DNA of 54,844 nt from an uncultured Phycisphaerales bacterium (GTDB taxonomy: Bacteria; Planctomycetota; Phycisphaerae; Phycisphaerales; UBA1924): the NCBI GenBank assembly GCA_937995595.1, contig CALKJW010000018.1, positions 1 to 54,844 of the forward strand. Direction: 5' to 3'. Under the pieces are notes generated by a model. It did not search any database and was not told where the DNA came from. It saw nothing but the letters and a program-made list of their open reading frames with translations. This document shows, one piece after another, positions 1 through 8,559 of the stretch (position 1 is the first letter of the stretch; each line of letters begins with the position of its first letter). The position numbers and the translations under genes are program-made.

Positions 1-20
1 GGGGCTCCTACCGTCCTGCC

Positions 21-1559
21 ATGACCAACGCCCTCCAACCCGCACAGCCCCCGCACTACGCCGAACTCTGCCGTCTCCGCCGGCACGTCAAGACCCTCGA
101 CTCGATCGGCAGGTTGTTGAGTTGGGACCAGGAAACGTACATGCCGCCCGCCGCGGCGGCGCACCGGGCCGATCAGGCCGCCGCGCTCTCGGCCATCGAG
201 CACGAGCAGGCGACCAGCAGGCGGCTGGGCGACCTGATCGCCCAGTGCGAGGCCGACAGGAGCCTGACGGGCGACCCGTCCTCGGCCGAGGCGGCGAACA
301 TCCGGCAGATGCGTCGTGACTACGACTTGGCGACCAAACTGCCGACCGACCTGGTCTCGGAACTGGCGCGGGTCGGCAGCCAGTCGCAGGAAGCGTGGAA
401 GGAGGCGCGGCAGAAGAACGACTTTGAGATGTTCCGGCCGTGGCTGGAGAAGATGTTCGCGCTCACGCGGCGGAAGGCCGAGTGCCTGAAGAAGCCCGGG
501 GCCGAGTTGTACGACGCGCTGCTCGACGAGTACGAGCCCGACGCCACCGGCGCGCAGATCGAGGCCGTCTTCACGCCGCTGCGCCCGCGCCTGAGCGCGC
601 TGGTGCAGGAGATCGTCGGCAGCGGCAGGCGGCCCGACGACGCGTTCCTCAACGTGCCGTTTGCGCCCGAGCGTCAGCACGAGTTCGGGCAGGCGGTGCT
701 GAAGGCGATGGGGTTCGACTTCACCGCCGGGCGCCTGGACGTGACGACCCACCCGTTCTGCTCGGGGATGGCGCCGGGCGACACGCGGCTGACGACGCGC
801 TACCGCGGCGAGAAGTTCACCGACGCGCTCTACGGCACCATGCACGAGGGCGGGCACGGCCTGTACGAGCAGGGCCTGCCCAAGGCCGAGCGATTCGGCC
901 AGCCGCTGGCCGAGTCGGTCTCGCTGGGCATCCACGAGAGCCAGTCGCGGATGTGGGAGAACTTCGTCGGCCGCTCGCGCGAGTTCTGGGAGTGGGCCCT
1001 GCCGCGGGCGCAGAAGTTCGCCGGCGGCTCGCTCGACCGGTTCGGCGTCGACGACGCCTTCTGCGCGACGAACCTCGTGCAGCCGAGTTACATCCGCGTC
1101 GAGGCCGACGAGGCGACGTACAACCTGCACGTCATGCTGCGGTTCGGGCTGGAGCGGTCGCTCATCTCCGGCGAACTGCCCGTCAAGGACCTGCCGGGCG
1201 AGTGGAACCGGCGGTTCAGGGACTACCTCGGCGTCGAGGTGCCCGACGACCGGCGCGGCTGCCTGCAGGACGTGCACTGGTCGTTCGGCCTGATCGGCTA
1301 CTTCCCCACGTACACGCTCGGCAACCTCTACGCGGCCCAGTTCTGGGAGAGCATCCACGGCGCGATCCCCGACCTGCGCGACCGGATGCGCCGCGGCGAC
1401 TTTGCGCCGCTGCTGGCGTGGCTGCGCGAGAAGATCCACCGGCACGGGCGGCGGTACAGTGCGGCGGACCTGTGCCGCATGATCACCGGCAAGCCGCTCT
1501 CGGCCGACCCGCTGATGCGGCACCTTGAGGGCAAGCTGCGCCCGGTGTACGGGCTGTAG
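21..1559 (+). CDS. M32 family metallocarboxypeptidase (carboxypeptidase Taq type)
   Basis: A 512-residue protein that covers the whole M32 fold, so it is predicted to be a cytoplasmic metal-dependent carboxypeptidase that trims C-terminal residues from peptides. The zinc motif HEGGH is at residues 275-279, and the downstream HESQSRMWE segment (about 305-313) supplies the expected third ligand, Glu306. The N-terminal half is helical and has no signal peptide. The length is the usual one for the family (about 500). The ATG at 21 is the only sensible start, although no clear Shine-Dalgarno sequence lies before it. The next gene starts 6 bases after the stop on the same strand, so the two are probably co-transcribed. 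The family assignment is firm; the peptide substrates are unknown. Confidence 0.93.
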   Translation: MTNALQPAQPPHYAELCRLRRHVKTLDSIGRLLSWDQETYMPPAAAAHRADQAAALSAIEHEQATSRRLGDLIAQCEADRSLTGDPSSAEAANIRQMRRDYDLATKLPTDLVSELARVGSQSQEAWKEARQKNDFEMFRPWLEKMFALTRRKAECLKKPGAELYDALLDEYEPDATGAQIEAVFTPLRPRLSALVQEIVGSGRRPDDAFLNVPFAPERQHEFGQAVLKAMGFDFTAGRLDVTTHPFCSGMAPGDTRLTTRYRGEKFTDALYGTMHEGGHGLYEQGLPKAERFGQPLAESVSLGIHESQSRMWENFVGRSREFWEWALPRAQKFAGGSLDRFGVDDAFCATNLVQPSYIRVEADEATYNLHVMLRFGLERSLISGELPVKDLPGEWNRRFRDYLGVEVPDDRRGCLQDVHWSFGLIGYFPTYTLGNLYAAQFWESIHGAIPDLRDRMRRGDFAPLLAWLREKIHRHGRRYSAADLCRMITGKPLSADPLMRHLEGKLRPVYGL

Positions 1560-1565
1560 GCGCCG

Positions 1566-2585
1566 ATGTCCGGCTCGTCCCCACCCGGCCTCCGCGTGGT
1601 CCGCCGCGGGCTCATGCTCGCGGGCGCGGCGTACTGCCTCACGGGCTTTGCCGAGTGGAACCCGTGGGCGACCGCGCCGATCGCGCTCACGCTGGGCATC
1701 GCGCTGGCGCTGCTGGGCCTGACGGCCTTCGAGCCCGAGAGCAGGAAACTCAGCCGCGTGCTGATCCAGGCCAGCGTCGTGCTGCTGGGCTTCTCGATCA
1801 GTCTGTCGGACGTCGCGCGCGCGGGCCTGTCGGGCATGGCCTTTGCCGCGGCGACGATCGCGCTGGTGTTCGTGCTCGGGCTTGCGCTGCGGCGAGCGCT
1901 CGCGACCGACCGGCAGGTCTCGTCGCTGCTGACCGCGGGCACGGCCATCTGCGGCGGCTCGGCCATCGCGGCGACGGGCACGGTGATCGGCGCGTCGTCG
2001 GCCTCGATCTCGGTGGCGACGGCGGTGGTGTTCCTGCTCAACGCGGGCGGCGTGTACGCCTACCCGTTGATCGGCCGCGCGCTGGACCTGAGCCAGAGCC
2101 AGTTCGGCGCGTGGGCGGCGGTGGGCATCCACGACGTCGCGGGCGTGGTCGCCGCGGCCAAGCAGTACGGCGACGGTGCGCTGGCCGAGGCGACGGTCAT
2201 CAAACTCACGCGCGTGCTGTGGATCGTGCCGGTCGCGCTGGTGCTGGGGCGCATGGCGCGGGCCGATGGGCCGGGCGCAGCGCCCGGCGCACCGGCCCGG
2301 CGGCCCGGGGCGCCCGTCCCGTGGTTCGTCGCGCTGTTCGTTGTCGCGTGCGCGGTGCGCACCGGCGCGCAGTCGGCGCTGGGGGCCGAGGAGGTCGCGC
2401 CCGTCGCGGGCGCGCTGCGGAACGTCGCCAAGGCCGCGATGACGCTCGCGCTGTTCCTGATCGGCACCGGCCTGTCGCGCAGCGCGCTGCGCCGGGCGGG
2501 CTGGCGGCCGCTGCTGCAGGGGCTGCTGATGTGGGTCGCGGTCAGCGTCGCCGCGCTCGCGGCGGTCCGTGCGCTGGTGCCGTAG
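1566..2585 (+). CDS. YeiH/UPF0324 family putative sulfate exporter
   Basis: A 339-residue polytopic inner-membrane protein with about ten hydrophobic segments. Family signatures are visible: GTAICGGSAI near residues 128-137 and GIHDVAGVVAAA near 186-197, matching the conserved GxAICGxSAI and xHDxxxVVGAA blocks of UPF0324. Members are annotated as putative sulfate exporters, with little direct biochemistry. It starts 6 bases after the carboxypeptidase gene and probably shares its transcript. The loop around residues 235-250 is rich in Gly, Ala, Pro and Arg and is encoded by a perfect inverted repeat, listed separately. It converges on the minus-strand kinase gene, with only 9 bases between stop codons and no clear terminator. 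Confidence 0.88.
   Translation: MSGSSPPGLRVVRRGLMLAGAAYCLTGFAEWNPWATAPIALTLGIALALLGLTAFEPESRKLSRVLIQASVVLLGFSISLSDVARAGLSGMAFAAATIALVFVLGLALRRALATDRQVSSLLTAGTAICGGSAIAATGTVIGASSASISVATAVVFLLNAGGVYAYPLIGRALDLSQSQFGAWAAVGIHDVAGVVAAAKQYGDGALAEATVIKLTRVLWIVPVALVLGRMARADGPGAAPGAPARRPGAPVPWFVALFVVACAVRTGAQSALGAEEVAPVAGALRNVAKAAMTLALFLIGTGLSRSALRRAGWRPLLQGLLMWVAVSVAALAAVRALVP
2270..2288. repeat. Perfect 9-bp inverted repeat inside the YeiH-like gene
   Basis: GCCGGGCGC, one A, then GCGCCCGGC form a perfect palindrome inside the reading frame, encoding part of the Gly/Ala/Pro loop between two membrane segments. It may be an inserted palindromic element, but such palindromes also arise by chance in 70 % GC DNA, so this is reported as structure only. 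Confidence 0.5.
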
Positions 2586-2594
2586 CACGGTGAG

Positions 2595-3686
2595 TCAGCG
2601 CGTCGCCAGCGGCAGGCAGCGTTCGAGCATCTCGAGCGCGGCACGAAGGTACTTGGGGTGCCCCTCGCGCGCCAGAAAAGCGGGCGCCGTCGCCGCCATC
2701 AGCACGCGACGGACGTTGGCCAGCAGCGTGTAGTCCTCGCCTGTCGCCAGCCCGGCGTCGCGGCAGGCGCGGGCGAGGAAGTTCACCGGCTTGACGCCGT
2801 CGAGCAGTTCGCTCCGGCCCCAGTGCAGGCGTTCGAGGTACACCGCGTCCTCGACCCAGTGGCCGGGGTGCACCAGGGCCAGGTCGATGAGCACGCACGC
2901 GCCCGCGCCGTTGCCCGCAAAGCCGCGCCGCAGCATCGCGTTGCCCGGGTGCAGGTCGCCGTGGCACCAGGTGTTGATCGGGCGCGCGTTCCAGCGCGCG
3001 ACCAGCGTCGGCAGGGCGCGCTGCGCCTGGTGCACGGCGTGGTTCCACCGCTGCGCCTCGGCGATGCCGTGCGTCTTGATCGCCTCCCTTGCGCGGGCCA
3101 GCAGCGACTCCCAGTTCTCGGTCTTGACGCCGCGCGCGCCGTCCACCACGCGAAGCCGCGCGGCCCGCGCGTACCAGTCCGCCGCGGCGCGGAGCATCGA
3201 CTCCAGCGACGGGCGCGACATCGCGCCCGAGACGGGCGTGCCGTCGAGCCGCTCGACCACCAGCCACGCCAGGTCGTAGCCGCCGATGGCTGTCCCCGCC
3301 GCGTACACCCGCGGCGTTGGCCCCATGGCGCACGCGTATCCGGGGCTGACCTCGCACGACCCGCCGTCGTCGAGGGGGCCGTCGTCCAGACGTTCGGCCG
3401 CGTGTGGCAGGCCGCCGAGCGCGACCGTCCAGCGGTACTCGGCCGGGCCGACGGGCAGTTTCACGACCACCGGCACGGGGTCGGCGTCGTCGACGCGGAA
3501 TGTTGCAAAGCCCGTCGCCGCGCCGCCCGCCTGCCACGACGAGCGGAACCACTGCACGGCCGAGAGCCGGTCCTCGCACGCGGCCCGCAGCACCGGCTCC
3601 AGGGCCGCGGCCAGCGACTCCGCGCCCGACTCGCCGCTGCTGCCGGCGGCCCGCGGTGCGTGGTGGTGCGTCGGCGAATCGCCCAT
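2595..3686 (-). CDS. Aminoglycoside phosphotransferase (APH)-family kinase
   Basis: A 363-residue protein with the APH/choline-kinase fold. The catalytic loop HGDLHPGN is at residues 242-249, and a LIDLA segment (266-270) sits where the metal-binding DFG-like Asp268 belongs. The lysine in VVVKLP (about 76) is the likely ATP-binding Lys. The start was set at the ATG at 3686 because the 47 codons before it are Arg-rich, unlike a kinase N-terminus, and would run into the end of rsmA. The substrate cannot be read from sequence: the superfamily covers antibiotic, homoserine, choline and fructosamine kinases. It lies 109 bases downstream of rsmA on the same strand and may share its transcript. Confidence 0.82.
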   Translation of the reverse strand: MGDSPTHHHAPRAAGSSGESGAESLAAALEPVLRAACEDRLSAVQWFRSSWQAGGAATGFATFRVDDADPVPVVVKLPVGPAEYRWTVALGGLPHAAERLDDGPLDDGGSCEVSPGYACAMGPTPRVYAAGTAIGGYDLAWLVVERLDGTPVSGAMSRPSLESMLRAAADWYARAARLRVVDGARGVKTENWESLLARAREAIKTHGIAEAQRWNHAVHQAQRALPTLVARWNARPINTWCHGDLHPGNAMLRRGFAGNGAGACVLIDLALVHPGHWVEDAVYLERLHWGRSELLDGVKPVNFLARACRDAGLATGEDYTLLANVRRVLMAATAPAFLAREGHPKYLRAALEMLERCLPLATR

Positions 3687-3795
3687 CGGAAACGCGTCTC
3701 CGCTGCGTTGCCGGGAACATCGGCAGACTACCCGAATCTTCGTTCGATGTCGAGAGCCGGTTCGCCGCCGGGGTGTTCGCGGACGTGCCGCTCGC

Positions 3796-4656
3796 TCACA
3801 ACCGCCCCAGCGCCTTCCCCAACGCAACCACCTGCGGCACGGATAACTGCTCGGCGCGGAGCGTGGGCACGATCCCCTCGCAGCCCGGCGCCGCCGCGAC
3901 CGACGGCCAGTCCACGCCCCTGCCCAGCACCGCGCCGAACTGCTTGCGGCGGTGCGCGAACAGCTCGCGGAGAAACGCGCCGAGCGCGGCGGGGTCGCTC
4001 ACCAGCGGGTCGGCGCGGCGCGTCAGCAGCACCATCGCGCTGGTCACGTCGGGCCGCGGCCAGAAGCACTCACGCGGCAGCGTCGCCACGGGCCGGACGT
4101 GCGCCAGCGACTGGGCCAGCACCGCCAGCGCGCCGTACTCCTTGCCGCCGGGCGCTGCGCCCAGACGCTCGGCCACCTCGCGCTGGATCGTCACCGCCAG
4201 CGTCCGGCACTCGGGGTGGTCGATGAGGATCGTGCTCATCAGCGGCGTCGCCGCGGCGTACGGCAGATTCGCGACCAGCGCGAACGGCCGGCCGCGCAGC
4301 GCGCCGACGATCCGCGGCGAGAGAGCCCGCTTGCCGTCGAGGCAGTCGCCGTGCACGAGCGTGAAGCGCTGCCGCTCATCGGGCCTGAGCGTGGGCGGGA
4401 TGCGCTCGGTCAGCAGCCGCGCCAGTTCGTCGTCCAGTTCGCACGCCACGACCTCGCACCCGCGCGAGAGCAGTTCCTCTGTGAGCGTGCCGGTGCCCGG
4501 GCCGACCTCCAGCACGAGCGAGCCGGGGCCGACGCCCGCGGCGTCCACGAGTTTGCGGATCAGGTTCTGGTCGACGAGGAAGTTCTGGCCGAGCGACTTC
4601 TTGGGTCGCAACCCGCGCGACTCGAGCAGGCTCTTGATCTCGGTCAGCGTCTGCAC
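3796..4656 (-). CDS. rsmA: 16S rRNA dimethyladenosine transferase RsmA (KsgA)
   Basis: A 286-residue SAM-dependent enzyme that dimethylates the two adjacent adenines in the 3'-terminal helix (helix 45) of 16S rRNA late in 30S assembly. The RsmA signature LGQNFLVD is at residues 22-29, the SAM motif EVGPGTGTLTEELL at 50-63, the acidic ribose-binding CELDDELA at 72-79, and catalytic motif IV NLPY at 130-133. A C-terminal helical domain follows. The start codon is GTG; the protein begins 21 residues before LGQNF, as in homologues. It lies 33 bases downstream of the secreted thioredoxin-fold gene on the same strand, separated from it by a 16-base palindrome. Confidence 0.97.
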   Translation of the reverse strand: MQTLTEIKSLLESRGLRPKKSLGQNFLVDQNLIRKLVDAAGVGPGSLVLEVGPGTGTLTEELLSRGCEVVACELDDELARLLTERIPPTLRPDERQRFTLVHGDCLDGKRALSPRIVGALRGRPFALVANLPYAAATPLMSTILIDHPECRTLAVTIQREVAERLGAAPGGKEYGALAVLAQSLAHVRPVATLPRECFWPRPDVTSAMVLLTRRADPLVSDPAALGAFLRELFAHRRKQFGAVLGRGVDWPSVAAAPGCEGIVPTLRAEQLSVPQVVALGKALGRL

Positions 4657-4672
4657 CGGGCGGATCGTACCC

Positions 4673-4688
4673 GCCGGCGCGCGCCGGC
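4673..4688. other. 16-base perfect GC palindrome between two minus-strand genes
   Basis: GCCGGCGCGCGCCGGC lies immediately after the stop of the 4690 gene and before rsmA. It could form a hairpin that attenuates read-through. It has no T-run, so I do not call it an intrinsic terminator. Confidence 0.4.
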
Positions 4689-4689
4689 C

Positions 4690-5904
4690 TCAGTTCTTCG
4701 CCGCGGCCTTGATGGCCTCGTCGAGCGCGGCCCGGCCCGGCCAGCCCTGGAAGAACGCCGCGACGTTGCCGCGCGCGTCCAGCACGTAGTAACTCGGGAA
4801 GGCGATCACGCGGAACTCGCCGAGCGTGACGTCGGCCTGCGGCACCAGCGGGTAGGGCATGGCGTGGCTCTGCCAGTGCGCCTTGGGGGCGGCCTCGTCG
4901 TTCTCGCGGCAGGCCAGACCCACGAACTTCACGCCCGAACCGCGGTGCGCGTCGTACAGCGCCTTCATGTCGTCGGCGCGGCTGAGCGAGCCGGCGAACT
5001 TGGTGCCGAAGAACTCCAGCACCACGGTCGAGCCCTTGAGCGACGACGTGCTGACGTCCTTGCCCGTCGCGTCCTTGAGCGAGAACTCCGGCGCGGGCGA
5101 GCCGACGGGCACGCCCAGTTCGACCGGCGGCGGGGGAACGGCGTCCGCGGGCGGGGTGATCTGCGCCGGGATCTTCTCGTCGAGCGTGTAGCCGGCGGGC
5201 AGCGCGATCTCGAAGTCCTTGGCCGAGAGTTTCACGTCCGTCCGGACTTCCCACATGTCGCAGATCATCGAGAGGCGGTCCGAGCCCGTGCCGCGCGCGT
5301 TCTCCATGCGGCGCGGCAGGCGGTCGACCTGCGAGATCGCCCAGATGCGCGCGCCGTCGCCGGCCTTGCTGCCGGCCGAGATGATCTCGCACACCTCGCC
5401 CAGCACTTCCTCAAGGCCGATGCGCTCGATCAGTTCGGCCTTCATGTCCTGCGCGAACGGGTCCGCTGCGAGCAGTTCGGCCGGGAGCAACTGGCCCAGG
5501 TCGGTCAGTTCGGCCTTGGCCTTGCTGTCGCCCATCGGGCGGGCCATGAGCGTCTTGGTCTTGTGATCCAGCCAACGCACGACCTTGCCGTCGTGCGTGA
5601 CCGTCAACTGCTTGTCGGGCGCGCCGGGCTGCTTGATCCGGCCCGTCGCCATCACGTACGTGGTGCTCTGACCCTTGGGCCGGTAGATCTTCACCTCGCC
5701 GCTGGAGTCGATGATGTCCTTCAGGATGCTGGTCGCGTAGCGGCGAGACTTGAACGTCAGCGACTCCACGTTGCGAAGCGCCGCGGTCGTCTCCGCCAGA
5801 GTGGCCTTGGCGTCCTCGGCGTGCTGGGCACGCGCGTCGGGGGCAAGGGCCACGGCCGCGGCGGCGATCAACCCGAGGAACATCCACGTTGTGCGCTTCA
5901 TCAT
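4690..5904 (-). CDS. Secreted LolA/DUF2092-like protein fused to a thioredoxin fold lacking CXXC
   Basis: A 404-residue exported protein. Residues 1-26 are a Sec signal peptide ending in ARA before Gln. Residues about 30-255 resemble LolA/DUF2092-type periplasmic lipid- or lipoprotein-binding domains (beta-rich, with segments like THDGKVVRWLD and DFEIALPAGY). Residues 271-404 are an AhpC/TlpA-like thioredoxin fold beginning APEFSLKDATGKDV. The place of the redox motif reads FFGTKFAGS (298-306), so both cysteines are replaced, by Phe303 and Ser306. The cis-proline region (AFPSYYVLD) is kept. It is therefore probably a binding rather than a redox domain. Two adjacent ATGs are possible; GGGAGG lies 4 bases before the first. 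Function is otherwise unknown. Confidence 0.78.
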   Translation of the reverse strand: MMKRTTWMFLGLIAAAAVALAPDARAQHAEDAKATLAETTAALRNVESLTFKSRRYATSILKDIIDSSGEVKIYRPKGQSTTYVMATGRIKQPGAPDKQLTVTHDGKVVRWLDHKTKTLMARPMGDSKAKAELTDLGQLLPAELLAADPFAQDMKAELIERIGLEEVLGEVCEIISAGSKAGDGARIWAISQVDRLPRRMENARGTGSDRLSMICDMWEVRTDVKLSAKDFEIALPAGYTLDEKIPAQITPPADAVPPPPVELGVPVGSPAPEFSLKDATGKDVSTSSLKGSTVVLEFFGTKFAGSLSRADDMKALYDAHRGSGVKFVGLACRENDEAAPKAHWQSHAMPYPLVPQADVTLGEFRVIAFPSYYVLDARGNVAAFFQGWPGRAALDEAIKAAAKN

Positions 5905-6144
5905 CGAACCTCCCGTACGTTGCGTCACGGAACGGATTTTGTTAGGAGTCTGTGCAAGACCAACAGTCCGCAATGGTACCCCTGCTCTTTGCGGCCGATG
6001 CGTTCGCGCTCGGCCAAAGATCGCGGGAATCGCACACGATGATCGACCAGCCGTGCCTCGCGGCGCAATCGTCGAGGGCAACAGCCGTGCGGCCTGTCGG
6101 GATCACGCAGACTTGTACCCGAAACCGGGCGTCGGGTTGCGCAA

Positions 6145-6978
6145 TCAGCGCGGATTCTGCCCGAGCAGCGTCGCCAACGCCGCGCCGGGGTCCTCAGCAC
6201 GCATCAGGTGTTCGCCCACGAGCACGATGCGGACGCCGGCGTGCCGGAGTTTGTTGACCTCGGCGTGCGTGCGGATGCCCGACTCGCTGACCAGCACGTG
6301 GGTCTCTTCCACCAGATCGACCATGCGCATGGTGTTGGCGATGTCCACGGTCTGGGTGTCGAGGTTGCGGTTGTTGATCCCCAGCAGCATGTACGACGGG
6401 TGCGGGAAGCCGACGTGCGGCCGGACGCGCAGCAGGTTCTCCATGCTGTGCACCTCCACCAGCGTCGTCAGGCCCAGCCGCTGCGCCAGGATCTGCATGT
6501 CCAGCAGTTCCGAGAGGCTCAGGCACTCGGCGATGAGCAGCACGGCGTCGGCGCCGAACGCGCGGCTCTCCCACAGTTGCCAAGGGTCGATGATGAAGTC
6601 CTTGCGCAGCACCGGGATCGGGACCGCCTCCTTGATGCGCTCGATGAACGACAGGCGGCCCGCGAAGAACTTCTCGTCGGTCAGGCACGAGATCGCCGCC
6701 GCGCCGTTGTCGTAGTAGCGCCGGGCCACCTTCGCCGGGTCGAAGTCGTCGCGCTCGTACTCGCTGCGGATCCAACCCGCAGAGGGGCTCTTGCGCTTGA
6801 TCTCGGCGATGACCGACGTGTGGAACGCGTCGGGGTGGTGCGTGACCGCGGCGAACAGGTTCCGCGCCGGCTCCTGCTGGGCGACCAGACCCTCGAGTTC
6901 GGCAAAGGGCGTCTCGGCCTTGCGCCGCTCGACCTCGGACCTCTTGTGGGCGACGATCTCGGCGAGCACGCCAGTCAT
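6145..6978 (-). CDS. trpC: Indole-3-glycerol phosphate synthase
   Basis: A 277-residue TIM-barrel enzyme converting 1-(2-carboxyphenylamino)-1-deoxyribulose 5-phosphate to indole-3-glycerol phosphate in tryptophan synthesis. Recognisable family segments run in order: IAEIKRKSPSAG (substrate lysine), VLRKDFIIDPWQL (catalytic lysine), LLGINNRNLDT (phosphate and catalytic Asn), LVSESGI and VLVGEHLMR near the C-terminus. The start at 6978 (ATG, MTGVLAEI) was chosen because the 109 codons upstream are low-complexity Arg/Pro/Ser and overlap the divergent promoter region. No other trp gene is in the window, so it is a single-gene locus here, divergent from the CPBP gene. Confidence 0.96.
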   Translation of the reverse strand: MTGVLAEIVAHKRSEVERRKAETPFAELEGLVAQQEPARNLFAAVTHHPDAFHTSVIAEIKRKSPSAGWIRSEYERDDFDPAKVARRYYDNGAAAISCLTDEKFFAGRLSFIERIKEAVPIPVLRKDFIIDPWQLWESRAFGADAVLLIAECLSLSELLDMQILAQRLGLTTLVEVHSMENLLRVRPHVGFPHPSYMLLGINNRNLDTQTVDIANTMRMVDLVEETHVLVSESGIRTHAEVNKLRHAGVRIVLVGEHLMRAEDPGAALATLLGQNPR

Positions 6979-7111
6979 GCCGCCATTATCGGTGCGCGGC
7001 CGCGTCGGGAACAGCACGGCCGGCGCCGGTTTCGATCGCACCGGCGAGCCGCGACCGTCCGAGGGTGTTATCGTGGCCGACCGCCGACCGGCCTTTGTCC
7101 GAACTGAACGC

Positions 7112-8023
7112 ATGCCCACCGCCGCCGACTGGTTCACGATCGTCATGCTCGCGGGCGCGCCGGTCGCGCTCGCGTGGCTGTGGCGGCGCGACGTGCTGCG
7201 GCCCGGCGCGTTGCGCCGGCTGGCCGGACGCGGGCTGCTGCGCGACCCGTCGTCGATCTCCGGCGCGGCGTGGCTGGCGTGCGCGCTGGCGACGTTTCTG
7301 GCCATGGCTGTCGGCGCGGGCGCGGCGCGGTCGCTCCCGGCGACGGCGGAGTTCTCTGACGCCGCGGCCAGGGCGCTGCGCGACCTTGCGGGCTACGGGC
7401 TGGCCTCGACGGTGGGCGTGCTGTGCGCGTTGCTGATGGCGCGGTCCGCGCCCGAGCACGCCCGGCGCGCGATCGGTCTGGCGTGCGAGCGGCGCGACGC
7501 GGCCGTCGGCCTGGGCGCGTTCGCGCTCACGCTCCCGCTGTGCATCGCCGCGGCGACGGCGTCGGCCGTGCTGGCCAAGGCGGTCTCGGGCGCTCCGCCG
7601 GAGCGGCTGGCGCACGAGACGCTCCGCGCGCTGACGGCCGACCGGTGGACGTGGCCCGCGCTGCTGAGCTCCGTGCTGGTGGTCGTCGGCGCGCCGGTGG
7701 TGGAGGAACTGGTGTACCGCGTGTTCCTGCAGAGCGCGGTGGTGAGCGTGCTGGTCGCGGTGCGCGCCCGCGCGACCGGGCGCGACCCGCACGCGACGGC
7801 GCGCGACTCGGCCGTGGGTGTCGTCGTCGCCACGGCGGTGTTCGTGCTCCCGCACGCGGCCGCGCTGGGCGGGCCGGTGGCCTGGCACGCGCTCCCGTCG
7901 CTGGCGGTGCTCAGCCTGGCGCTGGGCGTGGCGTACGAGCGGACGCGCTCGCCGGTCGTCCCGGTCGTGGTGCACGCGGGGTTCAACGCCTTCAACCTGA
8001 TCGCGGCCATGCTGCTGACCTGA
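7112..8023 (+). CDS. CPBP family intramembrane metalloprotease
   Basis: A 303-residue polytopic membrane protein of the Abi/CPBP (Rce1-like) family. The catalytic motif EELVYR is near residues 197-202, a central His sits in VLPHAAAL, and the terminal motif HAGFNAFN is near residues 288-295. About eight membrane segments are visible. Bacterial members are presumed intramembrane proteases, often of unknown substrate. The ATG at 7112 follows 133 bases of intergenic DNA shared with divergent trpC. The GC-rich reading frame upstream of this ATG is not membrane-like and was left out. A lipoprotein gene follows after 38 bases. Confidence 0.88.
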   Translation: MPTAADWFTIVMLAGAPVALAWLWRRDVLRPGALRRLAGRGLLRDPSSISGAAWLACALATFLAMAVGAGAARSLPATAEFSDAAARALRDLAGYGLASTVGVLCALLMARSAPEHARRAIGLACERRDAAVGLGAFALTLPLCIAAATASAVLAKAVSGAPPERLAHETLRALTADRWTWPALLSSVLVVVGAPVVEELVYRVFLQSAVVSVLVAVRARATGRDPHATARDSAVGVVVATAVFVLPHAAALGGPVAWHALPSLAVLSLALGVAYERTRSPVVPVVVHAGFNAFNLIAAMLLT

Positions 8024-8061
8024 CCGCGCAGGGACGCGCGCCGGGCGATACCCTCTCGGTC

Positions 8062-8553
8062 ATGAGCGCACGCCCGACGGCCGTATCCCGCGTTTCTGTC
8101 GTGCTTCTGCCGGTCCTCGCCGCGGCGTTGCTGCCGGCCTGCGCCGCCACCACCGCGCCGCGGTTTGATTTCGCCGGCGCGACGCTCGCCGAACGCACGG
8201 CCGAGGGCGTCGCCGTCTCGATCACCCTCGACGCGTACAACGACAACGACATCGCGCTCCCGCTCCGCGACATCGACTACTCGGTGGAGATCGACGGGCG
8301 GACGGTGTTCCGCGGCACGCGCTCGGCCGAGGCGACGCTGCGCCGGCGCGGCGTGCAGCAGATCCGACTGCCCGCGGTGATCGCGCTGGCCCCCGGCGAG
8401 CAGGGGCCCACCGGCGAGACGGACCTGCGGCTGGTCGGTCGCGTGACGTACGTCACGCCCGGCAAACTGGCCGAGGTGCTGTTCGATTCGGGCGTGCGCG
8501 TGCCGACCGCGTCGGTCGTCGCCGAGGGCACGGTCGACCTGGGCGCGCGGTAG
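8062..8553 (+). CDS. LEA14/WHy-domain lipoprotein
   Basis: A 163-residue exported lipoprotein. A hydrophobic signal peptide ends in the lipobox LPAC, with the acylated Cys near residue 27. The mature part matches the LEA type 2/WHy pattern: a beta sandwich with an N/D-rich loop (LDAYNDNDIALPLRDIDYSV) and a C-terminal strand VVAEGTVDL. WHy domains occur in desiccation and hypersensitive-response proteins and in bacterial lipoproteins of unknown role. It probably sits at the inner or outer membrane facing the periplasm. It lies 38 bases after the CPBP gene, which suggests co-expression, and converges on the PAP2 gene with 6 bases between stops. Confidence 0.8.
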   Translation: MSARPTAVSRVSVVLLPVLAAALLPACAATTAPRFDFAGATLAERTAEGVAVSITLDAYNDNDIALPLRDIDYSVEIDGRTVFRGTRSAEATLRRRGVQQIRLPAVIALAPGEQGPTGETDLRLVGRVTYVTPGKLAEVLFDSGVRVPTASVVAEGTVDLGAR

Positions 8554-8559
8554 CCGGGT

